From positions 124,001 through 188,000 of the forward strand of contig JADIIU010000008.1 of NCBI GenBank assembly GCA_027603945.1: a stretch of 64,000 nt of DNA, written 5' to 3'. A program made the translations under genes and the position numbers. The notes beneath the pieces are model-generated. The model did not search any database. It was not told where the DNA came from and worked only from the letters and a program-made list of their open reading frames with translations. Positions 10,209-19,500 of the stretch are shown piece after piece. The stretch's first letter is position 1. The number at the start of each line of letters is the position of its first letter. The DNA is from Terramyces sp. JEL0728. Its lineage: Eukaryota; Chytridiomycota; Chytridiomycetes; Rhizophydiales; Terramycetaceae.

Positions 10209-12724
10209 TTAATCAAGATCCATGTTTTCCTTTTCTTGCACAGGTTCAAGCGGTGGAGCATCGTCACCTTCCATTGGAACATCCTTGGATTCTTCAGTAG
10301 CTTCCTTTTCTACTTTAGGTTCTTCCTTCTTTTCTACTGGCTTTGGCTTTGGCTTGCTCAAAATAGAAGTTGCAAAGGTGCGTAAAGCTGCTTGTTCTTG
10401 TTTGATCTTTTCAACTGCAACAACAGGCTCTTTGTGCTTTGGCGATTCATTTTGCTTGGAAATCTTTTCATTGATCCATTGCAGCTTCTTGTTTGCTTCG
10501 TCATTGACCTTTTGTAATTCGTCCTTTCCAATGTGTGCATAACGATCGTCCTGGCATTAAAAACTAATTACCTCAGCTTGGATATCTAACAACACAGAGT
10601 TGATGTATTCACGCAATTCCTTCTCAGCATAAGGTCGTTCTTCGTTTTGTTGGAATCTATGAGCAATTGGGTTTCCAATTTTTTTAATTTCAACCAATTT
10701 TTCAACGTAAACTGATTTGGAGGCATCTTCACCTTCTCCGTAGAGCCAGTCTATATTAACAAGAGTTTACCTTCAGTATCATAAAGAATCTTTGTGAATG
10801 ACTCTCTATCAGCTTCCAAAGCAAATTCAGCCCATTGATCAGACAACTTGGAACGAGTTTCGTATACATATTCTTCCAAAGTGTTGCGCTTTTCAGCAGT
10901 GTCAATAACCAAACGATCAGCGGCTGACATTTCCCCTTCAGCAGCTCTCCAGGAGTCAATCAATTCTTGAGCAGCACCATGGGTTGTTGAAGTGACGGTA
11001 AGGGGATATCTCTTTACAATCTTCTTGGTTTTTGCTTTAGCATCCTTTGCGTCTTTGTCGGTCTTTTCTTCGCCTTCTGCGGCCGGAGCTTCTTCAATAG
11101 GTACAACAACTTCTTCAGTTTGGTCTGCAGATTCGATAGAAATCAAACCATTCCCGTCCAATTTGGCCTTGACTTTGATGTTGGCCTTGGAAGAAACTTC
11201 ACGATCACCTTCCTTGACAACACACGATTCCAACTTTTGGATACCACCGACGGTCCATTCCCCAATCTCTGCTTTAGTGCCGGTTGGCAAAACAGCTTCC
11301 TTTGTGTAGGCAGCCTTGATCGACATGGAAACAACACCGGCAGTACCCAATTCCTTCTTGCGAAGAGCACGGACTAGTGAAAGAGCTTTGGCACTTGGAA
11401 CAGGAGAGTGAGCGCCGAAAGCTTCAAAGCTGGTGACATGCTTTTCTCCCTTCTTTGGGTCTGGCATTTGGTTGACATCCCAAGTAAGTTCAATTGGGTG
11501 AGGATTGATATCTTGCACAGTAAAGTCTCTGACTTTGAATACCGGCGATAAAACGGCACATTTTAGTGCACATCCACGAGCAACAGCTTCGTCCTGGTTC
11601 ATGGTGGTGGCCAACTTGTTTTCGCCTTCCAAAGATCCGCCAAAGAATTTAGCAATAGCCTCCTTGACCATTGGAATACGGGTGCTGCCTCCGATCAACT
11701 CAACAAAGTCAACGTCCTTAATAGAAACCTTGGCTGCATCAAGAGCTTGTTGAATTGGAGTCAAGACTCTTTGGGCCATATCTTGAGACATTTCTTCAAA
11801 GTCAGCACGAGTAACCACAGCAGAAACATCCTTGTCATCCAACAAACATTCAATGTTAAACGGAGCTTGAGCATTTGCAGACAACACTTTCTTTACCTTT
11901 TCAGCACCTTGGCGCAATCTGAAGGTGGCTTTTGCATTGGATCCAATATCCATCTTGTATTTCTTGTTGAATTCTTTGGTATAATGTTCAACAATAACTT
12001 GGTCGAAATCTCTTCCGCCCAAGTTTCTGTCACATGCAACACCAAGGATAGTCAACTTGCCTTTGACAAAGGAGACTACGCCAACCTGGCACGACGAGTG
12101 GCCAATATCCACAAAGGTAACAATCCTTGGTTTGACTTTAGCGTCAACTGGATCTGGTAAATCGGTCTTGGTAATACCATATCCAAGTGCTGAGGCAGTG
12201 GTGTCGTTTAGTAAACGAAGACAGTTTAGCCCAGCAACATTAGCAGCATCCAAAAGAGCTCTTCTTTGAGAATCAGTGAACCAGGTTGGGCAGGAGATTA
12301 CACAGTCAGAAACTGGGATCCCTAGCTCTTTTGATGTGAATTCTTTTACCTTTGCCAAGAACATGGCATTCAATTGAGTGAAGGAAAACGTATTTTCTTC
12401 GTTTAAATAATTGACAGCAACAGCGGCTTCTTCACGATCACCTTTAACGACGCGAGAATTAATGAATTGCATTTCCTTTTCAATGATTTCAGGGTCATCA
12501 TAGTGTCTTCCGGCTAGACGCTTTAGAGAAGCAACTGTGTGTTTGAAATTTGAAATTTCCAATGTTTTTGCGCCTTCACCCAAGAATCTCTGTTTATCAG
12601 TGAAAGAAACGAGCGATGGTGTAGCTCTGTTTGAGGTTTCGTTTGTAATGACATCAATACCACGATTACGGGCGACAGCGACGACTGTATTTAAATTTCC
12701 TAGATCAATTCCTACGACAGACAT
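10209..12724 (-). CDS. SSE1: HSP110 / SSE1-type chaperone (Hsp70 nucleotide exchange factor)
   Basis: This cytosolic Hsp110 acts as nucleotide exchange factor and holdase for Hsp70. The start at 12724 gives the canonical MSVVGIDLGNLNTVVAVARN. The nucleotide-binding domain follows (VELIGGSTRIPMVKEAI near residue 340). Next come a beta domain and an acidic linker (APAAEGEEKTDKDAKDAK), which is longer than in Hsp70, then the helical domain. Two introns (20 and 21 nt) lie near the 3' end. The first restores TEDWLYGEGEDASK, an Hsp110 signature, and the second is near 10555. The protein has 824 residues and ends ENMDLD, like the MDxD end of many Hsp110s. There is no ER signal or retention motif. 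Confidence 0.95.
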
Positions 12725-13208
12725 ATTTGTAAATGTATTTGAATTTGTTAAAATAGGAGGAGTGCGTTTTTTTGTAGTTGGGGTTTTCTTTTGGTAAAAA
12801 TAATAAAATGCAGCTGAGAGTAAAACTAAAAGTGCAAGAGCGATGAGGATAAGACTTGAAATCGTAAGTCTCGTTTAAAAAACCAAAAGCAGATTCCGTC
12901 CTAAAAAATCTTTTTTTTTTTCAAGCCACAGGAATCTTGAACATTCTTTGACTTTCTTTGTCGATTGGGAACGTGCAAACAAGGCAGTCGCAACAAGATC
13001 ATCCGTGGTGAATCGGAATATAATAAGGATGAGGTGCAACTATACAGCGAGTGACTTGCAATAAAGACCCAACTTTATGGGTCTGCGTCGTAATTACTGG
13101 TATCGTTTTATCAAAGCACTATTATTGACAGTCGAATCCATCTTGGGTAGACAAGAATATATCCAACGCCGTTTGGTTTCCTATTTTAAAAACGCGTGAC
13201 GACTTTAA
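12725..13208. other. Divergent intergenic region, 484 bp
   Basis: This is the upstream region shared by HSP110 (minus) and the first B9D2 (plus). No supported gene is seen. A copy of AAAACGCGTGA (core ACGCGT at 13192-13197) sits just before B9D2. It lies outside the duplicated block, so the second B9D2 copy lacks it. Confidence 0.45.
13192..13197. promoter_or_regulatory. ACGCGT box 11 bp before B9D2 copy 1
   Basis: ACGCGT, within AAAACGCGTGA, ends 11 bp before the B9D2 start codon. The same 11-mer precedes the coiled-coil gene that starts at 44169. ACGCGT is the MluI cell-cycle box core in yeasts. Its role here is inferred. Confidence 0.35.
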
Positions 13209-13774
13209 ATGGCAGAATTACATATAATAGGAACGATATCAGGAGCCAGCAATTATCCCAAACAAGATTTATGCTGCAAATGGTGTGTAATAACAGGAGA
13301 CGGATGGAATTTACTCGAAGGTAATGCTTCAGGACAAACACACGTAGATTTGCCAATAAATCAAACAACAACAATATGGGATCATCCGATAGGTACCTGC
13401 AACTAATCCAGATCTGCATTACTCTACAAAAACAATAGCTGGATGGCCGAAACTTGTCGTTAATGTTTATTATCAGGATATGTTTGGCAGACACGAGCTG
13501 TATGGATACGGGTTTACGCATTTGCCTACCACTCCCGGCCATCACACAGTTGAAATACCGACTTGGCGGCCATGCGGTAACACTAGCGAACAAGTATGGA
13601 GTAATATATGCTAATTTAGCAATGTTCCTCGGAGCAACACCACAGCTAAAAGACTTGAACATGGTACACGATCCAACAGATAGATTTAGGTTAATGACTA
13701 AATCTATGGGAAAAGTACTGTGCAAGTTTGATATTGTCGTTCGCAACTTTAAGAGTAATGGGATATCGCTTTAA
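13209..13774 (+). CDS. B9D2: B9 domain-containing protein 2, copy 1 (intact)
   Basis: B9D2 belongs to the MKS/B9 complex of the ciliary transition zone. Two 19-nt introns (GTACCTGCAACTAATCCAG and GTAATATATGCTAATTTAG) restore 175 residues, the same length as the human protein. The single B9 (C2-like) domain spans nearly all of it: MAELHIIGTISGASNYPK at the start, then GQTHVDLPINQ, HPIDLHYSTKTIAGWPKL, YGYGFTHLPTTPGHHTVEIP and RLMTKSMGKVLCKFDIVVRN. It is strong evidence for a cilium in this organism. The duplication begins inside its sixth codon region (13224). This copy keeps the native start, upstream DNA and ACGCGT box, so it is the likely main functional copy. Confidence 0.95.
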
Positions 13775-13871
13775 TAAACTTTTTTCATGTTTTATCTATT
13801 TCGGTTGGCGTTTGGATACCCCAAATCACTTGGAAACGATGCGGTACGAGCAGTTAATGTAGGTTGTTGGT

Positions 13872-14084
13872 ATGCTTAGTATCTCTGATGGTTATACTTG
13901 CTTTGACTGCGGACAAGAGAATATCCCTGACATAGACGCGGATAATGCAAAGTACAGTACCGCCGAAGAGCACAATTATATCGTTATTTTGATGCTCGCG
14001 CTTATTCTGGTGCTATTATTTGCGCTGAAAAGCAAATCGATTAAATCTGTTGATGTAAAGCGAGAGGGAAACGATATCCTCTAA
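13872..14084 (+). CDS. Small putative tail-anchored membrane protein, copy 1
   Basis: I do not recognise this 70-residue ORF. It has an N-terminal hydrophilic part with a C-x2-C pair (CFDCGQEN) and acidic residues. One hydrophobic helix (YIVILMLALILVLLFAL) and a short basic tail (KSKSIKSVDVK) follow. The other copy differs at two residues (P to L, R to Q). An alternative reading exists: ATG at about 13849 spliced over GTACGAGCAGTTAATGTAG gives a signal-like MRLLVCLVSLMVILAL in another frame that soon stops. The start is therefore uncertain. It may belong with the 7TM genes that follow. Confidence 0.45.
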   Translation: MLSISDGYTCFDCGQENIPDIDADNAKYSTAEEHNYIVILMLALILVLLFALKSKSIKSVDVKREGNDIL

Positions 14085-14117
14085 ATAAAACATGATGGAT
14101 ACGTAATCAAATCTTGT

Positions 14118-15083
14118 ATGACGCTATTCTTTATGAATAGTACATTTTATCTGCAAGATATCTGTGATTATCGCATCAATTACCTTGGCTGTAATTCAGA
14201 CTTGCAACGAAATTTCCTAGTGGTAGATTTCGTGCTAATAATTCTGCACAGCTTGTCGATTCTCGTGTTTGCAGGATTAGTAATTCGGAATCAAAGTCGA
14301 AAAGCAAAGATTAATTTCAAAACAACAGATAAAGTGTGTCTCATATCTATTATCTCTCATTCCTTCAGGATTGCAACTTTGGTGAATATTAGAATGATTG
14401 AGCCAAGTGTCCGATATGTACAAACTAGCATTGTGTTTGATTACTTGTATTTCGCAGCTGGGTCTATCGCAGCCCATTTGTTTCTTATCGGAGTAGTTGC
14501 TGTTGGTGCTGGTGTAAATTTATACTCTGATGTCAAAGTTGCAAGTGCGAATATCAGGCCTGAAAAGGTTCTTAATTTGGTTAGACTGCTTGTACTAATG
14601 TTTGGATTATCGTTTATTATTGGCTGGTCAACTGCCGGTGTTCATAGTGGCCAGTATTGGTACACGATATTCCGCAGGTGTGTCTATTCATTGCCAATAT
14701 TTGTAGTAGTTTTCATTTCACTCCCGTCGATCATCTTCTTTGGCAACCAAGTATTGGAAACCTTGCAAAAAAGTCATTCAATGGGGAATGCAGAGACAGA
14801 AGGATCCGCAGTGGAATCTAGCGTAGTCAAAGAAGAAACTAACCCGTCTCCACTCAAGGTACAGAGGCCAAGAGATGCTAAAATTGCTACTTTTCGATTG
14901 GGATTGAATCTCTGTATCTGGGTAGTGTATATCCTGACTGTCTTGAACATGACCTGCTTGATGTTTGGATACGAATACCATTTTACTAGTGATATGTCCC
15001 ATATTGCTGTGAAAATACTTGGCGATGCGGCAGTGTGGACTTCAACCAGCACCGTCTGTATTTATCTCTTTTATGCAAGCTAG
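14118..15083 (+). CDS. Orphan seven-transmembrane protein, family 1 member A, copy 1
   Basis: This 321-residue single-exon protein has seven hydrophobic segments, near residues 35, 75, 110, 155, 190, 265 and 300. It is the first of three paralogues in a row. Shared family marks are an N-terminal motif C-D-x-R-x-N-Y-x-G-C before TM1, a D-K-x-C segment entering TM2, W-S/A-T-A-G then YWY-x-x-FRR before TM5, and a long polar loop between TM5 and TM6. The layout (short N-terminus, long third cytosolic loop) resembles a GPCR. I see no known GPCR motif such as DRY or NPxxY, so it is an orphan. The start could also be the ATG six codons downstream. Confidence 0.75.
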   Translation: MTLFFMNSTFYLQDICDYRINYLGCNSDLQRNFLVVDFVLIILHSLSILVFAGLVIRNQSRKAKINFKTTDKVCLISIISHSFRIATLVNIRMIEPSVRYVQTSIVFDYLYFAAGSIAAHLFLIGVVAVGAGVNLYSDVKVASANIRPEKVLNLVRLLVLMFGLSFIIGWSTAGVHSGQYWYTIFRRCVYSLPIFVVVFISLPSIIFFGNQVLETLQKSHSMGNAETEGSAVESSVVKEETNPSPLKVQRPRDAKIATFRLGLNLCIWVVYILTVLNMTCLMFGYEYHFTSDMSHIAVKILGDAAVWTSTSTVCIYLFYAS

Positions 15084-15214
15084 TCGCGCAGTCGCAATAA
15101 AATTGAAATTATCGCTTGTTCCCATGTTTCTGCATGAACATTCAAGCTTTTTATTAATCAAAATCAATTTTAGTCAGGGGTTTGAATCCAAGGTGATGAC
15201 GTACAGCTTCTTAC

Positions 15215-16224
15215 ATGAATAACAACACTGTCCTGAGATCGATATGCGACCAAAGAATGAATTATTTCGGATGCAAACCAGAAACAGCGTATTTATTTTC
15301 AATGGTTGACACGATCATGCTCGTTCTAAACTGCTGCAGTGTCGGATGTTACTTGTACAAATTACTAGGATCAATGTACACTGGCAGAAACGCAAAATAC
15401 AAGCTGGGCCCTACAGATAAACTGTGTGTGGTTGGTATAATATCCACTGTCGGTAGAATAGCCCAGATGGCTAATTCGTTGATTGCGTACCGCTACAGAA
15501 ATGGACTTTCTGATATCCAGATTATCAGGCATTTCCAAGCAAATGTCGTGCTGGAGTTTATTTTTTATTCTTCTGGTGCTATTGGCTCAAATATCTTTTT
15601 GGTTAGCGTGGTATCTGCAATTGCGGGTGTAGAAATGTACCCGGACTTGGTAGTAGGACAGAGAACTATATCGCCAGCAAAGATATTATCACTGGTCCGC
15701 CTTTCGATATCGCTGTTGGCACTTTCAGTTTCAATAAGCTGGGCAACGCTTGGCACGCAAGCACTGTACTGGTACGTCACGTTCAGGAGATTCAATTACC
15801 TCTTGTCGGTATGCATTATCGTCTGTATATCTTTGCCAGTAATCTCATTCTTTGGAAACAAAGTTGTAAAGTTCTTGGAAAGCACTATCGCAGTGCTGGA
15901 AAAGAAAAGAACCGTTTATACGCAAGGAGAGAGCACGTTAAAGGCAGCTGACCCTGGTAAGAATAGAACTAACGAGAAAATGGAGAATTTGCAGTCATAA
16001 GCAGACAATCCAAGCTTCATCATTTTAAAAGCACAATGTATGCCATGGTGGTCGGCATGTACTTGTTCACCCTCTTCAATCACAGCTGCCTGCTAATTGG
16101 ATTTGAATCGGCGTATTTTCAAACCAATACCATGCCGGTAGTCATTCTGAAAGCGTGCGGAGACTTTTCCCTATGGATGACAGTATCGTTTGCTATCCCG
16201 TACTTGAAAAAAGAAGTTTCTTAG
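15215..16224 (+). CDS. Orphan seven-transmembrane protein, family 1 member B, copy 1
   Basis: Two exons join over the 20-nt intron GTAAGAATAGAACTAACGAG into 329 residues. Without splicing, the frame would stop after TM5. The N-terminal motif ICDQRMNYFGCKPE, the TM2 entry KLCVVGIISTVGRIAQ, and the TM5 entry YWYVTFRRFNYLL align with members A and C. TM6 and TM7 are encoded by exon 2 (VVGMYLFTLFNHSCLLIGFE and the following helix). The intron lies in the long TM5-TM6 loop, as in member C. No ligand or G-protein partner can be named. Its location between two paralogues indicates older local duplication before the 12-kb event. Confidence 0.78.
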
Positions 16225-16316
16225 AATAAACAGTTGCAGTTTACCAAAAGCATGTTCCTGAACAATGCAACGATGAGATTATAGAGATGGCTTGGTGACG
16301 ACACCTCTTGACAAAT

Positions 16317-17329
16317 ATGAATAAAACTTATTTGCTAGAAATATGCGACTACAGAATGAATTACTTTGGATGCAAACCAGAACAAATCCACTACTTTGCA
16401 ATCATAGACATGGTGCTAATTGTACTGCACAGCTGTTCTGCACTGGCTTTCGTGTCGCTGCTCTTATTAGCAATTCTGAAAAGCAGAGATAGTAAATTTG
16501 TGTTTGGCGCTCGAGACAAGATTTGCGTTGTTGGGATTATGGCTTTACTTGGCAGAATAGCGCAACTTTCGAATGCGCGAACTGCGTCATATACAAACAT
16601 GGATCTTCCAGATTCAGCAATAATAAGATATTTCCAAGCCAATGTAATGTTGGAGTTTGTATTTTATACTGCTGGGGCATTAGGATCGAATATCTTTTTG
16701 GTTGGTGTTGTGTCTGCTAGTGCTGGTGTGAAATTGTACCCAGACATGTACGTTGGAGGGAAACTATTATCTCCGGAAAAGATCTTGTCCCTAGTAAGGC
16801 TGACTTTACTCTTGCTCTCTTTTTCAATAGCAGTCAGCTGGGCAACTGCTGGAGCGTGGAACGGCGTGTATTGGTACGTTACATTCCGAAGATTCACTTA
16901 CTTGCTCTCAATAGTCGTAGTGGTATGTATTTCTTTCCCCGTACTATGTTTCTTTGGGCTGAGAATGAATCGAGTGATTGAAAAAACAGTGCAAGTGCTG
17001 GAAAGACCAAAGACTACGTATACAGTTGAAGCTAGTACAAACGAAACGTCCGAGCAGGATATAGGTATTCCCAAATTGATATAGTTAAGCCTGCAGAACA
17101 GCCAAAAACAACCCACATCAAAAGCTTTAGACTAGCAATTAAAATGACAATCTGGTGCATGTACGTCCTGACTGTATTCAACAATATTTGTTTATTGCTT
17201 GGGTTTGAATTGCAATTTTTTCAGAATAATCTAGTACCGTTATTGGTGTTAAAAGTGCTGGGGGATTCATCTTTGTGGGTAACTACTTCTTTTATATCCA
17301 TATATTTGTATCAGTTACGCAAATCTTAA
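16317..17329 (+). CDS. Orphan seven-transmembrane protein, family 1 member C, copy 1
   Basis: The ATG at 16317 starts MNKTYLLEICDYRMNYFGCK; the longer frame begins with TTG and is not used. Splicing GTATTCCCAAATTGATATAG restores 330 residues and seven TM segments. It is closest to member B (KICVVGIMALLGRIAQLSNA, SWATAGAWNGVYWYVTFRR). The long loop before TM6 carries acidic and threonine residues (TYTVEASTNETSEQD) that could be phosphorylation sites. The protein predicted from the second duplicon is identical, all nucleotide differences in the coding part being synonymous. The 3' end faces SUV3, with 135 bp between stop codons. Confidence 0.78.
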
Positions 17330-17464
17330 TAAAGACGATGCGACCCCGAAAATTCTTGAGTTTCTTTAGTAGTCTGTGGTGGGAGCACTTGCCAAGGAGG
17401 AATCCCGTTACTGTGTCTACCAGTCCAATCCAGAACAGCAAACCAAAATAACTTGAATTCTTTA

Positions 17465-19485
17465 TTAATAATGCCTGGATCTCTCCTTTCTAGCAGGCTG
17501 ATTCTTGCGCTTTTCATTGTTTACACTTGCTTGTTGAGGTAAAGCAGCCCCGTCTGTTAATCCACCAATCTGTTTTGCTTTTTGAATCAAGTGTTCTTCC
17601 TCAAACATCCGCTTCCTTTTCCTAAAACTCATGCTCTGCAGTTTTTCATTAATCTTTTCTTCAATCTTTACTTTAAGCACCAGCGATTCATCCAGATCTA
17701 CAAAAGTCTCTGGGAACCGTTGTCCAAGCCATAAATAAAGGATGATAATCTTGTGTAGAGTTTCAAGTGTACTTAGGTTGCCTGATTTGTGGAATTGGAT
17801 GTAGTCTTTGATGTATGCTACACTGTTTTCAGCGTGTTTTTGTGCAAAATCAGCAAAGCAGTCCATAATCTGTTCATGTTTCCCACATGGCGATTGAATA
17901 AAGGCATATCTGTCCTTTAATGTAAGCGGAACTTTTTCTATTTCGTCGGCAAGTCTGCACAGGTCTTTCAAGTTGCAGAAAAAGTAATTCTGATCCAGTG
18001 TTGCCAGCTCCTGGAATCTCAGCAGCAATTCTGACAATTTTAAACCAGGCAGGCTCTGATTAAACCTTTCGATTTGATCAATTTCAGGTAGCAATCCAGC
18101 TTTTTCAATAAATGGAATTTCTGAATTCATATACTGGTGCAACTTTTTCAAATCTTGCTGTTCGAGGGTTGTTACAAGTCCGTTCTCATATTGAGTCTTG
18201 AACCTTCCAGCTCTTCCTATTTTAGTATTAATTACCTGCTATTTGCTTGACTTGACTCACATCCAAAGGTACATTCTTTACTCCGTTGTATTTTTCTAAA
18301 CTTTCAAATATAATTCGTTTAATGTTCAAATTCAGCCCCATCCCAATCGCATCACTTTCATTAACAGAATTCACCTTGCCACCAGTACATTGTACTCGCT
18401 GCTATTAAATAGTCTGGCTTGATCAGCTCTTGTTTCTGGTGGAAGCCCTCCATAAATAACCGCGACAGTATTATTCTTTTCAATTGCTGCTTTTAAGCTA
18501 AAAATATTCTTTCTTGAAAATGTAACAATACAGTCTCCCTTTTCAATATTCCTCAACGTTCTAATTGCTTTGTTTTGTATAGTTAGGGATGTTAATCTAT
18601 TGTATCGGTTGATTTCCATTGTTTCTCCGGTTTCTTCCAAAATTCTTTCTACTAGAGGAACAGCGCTTTCTTCACCACATAAATGGATTTCATGAGCTCG
18701 AACCCCAAGTAACGCTCTTGTCCAAGCCCAACCCCTTTCATTATTTCCAATCTGTTTTAAATCTAAATTACCATTTGTATCTCATCTATCACAGCAACGT
18801 CAAATACTTTTTCCAAATTTGTCATCTCAACAGTAGACGACCATTTGTTCACACCGTCTGATTCTCTCTTTTCTTCTCCAGTAATCAAGTTGCACGGATA
18901 TCCCAATGAATTTGCCTTGTCGTATATTTCATGCGCAAGCAGTCTTAGCGGACCACAATACACACCAGCTTCGCTCTTGTAAAACTTTTGCAGGGCAGAA
19001 TAAGTTTTACCACTATTCGTAGGCCCAATATGCATGATAATCTTTCTCTTCATTTCTCTGGCTTTGTATGATTCCGCTGGAGTCCTTAAATCCGTGCTCG
19101 CCATAATCAAATCAAACTTTTCCACATGAGGAATATTCTCTTGTATGTACCTGAAGAATAGCGGAATAATTTCCAAATCAAAGTTCTTTACTGTGATCAA
19201 CGAATGTCTTGTTAACAGTTTCTACCTGTTTTCATGGTACCAATTCTGGTGTAAATTTTGAACCTGCTTGTCGTTTAAACCCAATATTTCGCACTTGCGT
19301 TTGAATTTCTTTGTTTTTGTAAAGGACTTTAGGTAAGAGTCTAATTTTTGGTTTATTTTGGTGCTGTTAAATCGAACACACAAACCGATATCCCTAGTCC
19401 GTGCTCCTAATAATTGACTGGCGATATCCCGTATGATATTTGCATTCCGATAAACATTGCCTTGAATGATTCTTGCACTTTGCAT
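17465..19485 (-). CDS. SUV3: Mitochondrial ATP-dependent RNA helicase SUV3, copy 1
   Basis: SUV3 is the helicase partner of the mitochondrial RNA degradosome. Four introns (18, 20, 20 and 19 nt) give 647 residues. The N-terminus is basic and mitochondrial-like. Motif I is [17 protein letters not shown], with [18 protein letters not shown] and [10 protein letters not shown] following. Motif II is DEIQ, split from [17 protein letters not shown] by an intron. Motifs V and VI ([14 protein letters not shown] and [16 protein letters not shown]) appear only after splicing. The C-terminal SUV3 domain ends in a basic tail. The first intron is just 18 nt (19208-19225). The start codon at 19485 lies 15 bp from that of SYF1 on the other strand. 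Confidence 0.95.
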
Positions 19486-19500
19486 TTTTCAAAAAAAAAT
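19486..19500. promoter_or_regulatory. 15-bp spacer between divergent SUV3 and SYF1 start codons
   Basis: Only 15 bp (TTTTCAAAAAAAAAT) separate the two ATGs. Both starts are well supported. SUV3 has no other Met in its first exon, and SYF1 needs its first exon for the conserved LPYEEDCFRNP block. Transcription signals must overlap coding DNA, or the 5' UTRs must overlap. The spacer is the same in the second copy (31564-31578). Confidence 0.6.

Noticed and set aside
10992..12269. Long open frames on the plus strand opposite HSP110
   Set aside because: They are antisense shadows of a strongly conserved coding region with no independent motif.
13849..13945. Spliced signal-peptide start (MRLLVCLVSL) for the small TM protein
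   Set aside because: After splicing, that frame stops within 30 codons before the TM helix, and the two copies differ by a nonsynonymous change there. It is kept only as an alternative note.
15170..15195. tRNA-like B-box (GGTTTGAATCC) between two 7TM genes
   Set aside because: No A-box, acceptor pairing or cloverleaf could be drawn, and the box is mutated in the second copy.
16308..16316. Start of 7TM member C (and copy 2 at 28388) at an upstream TTG
   Set aside because: TTG is not a usual start in nuclear genes, and the ATG three codons on precedes the conserved N-terminal motif. The same reasoning was applied at 3117 (GTG), 49991 (TTG) and 25330 (CTG).
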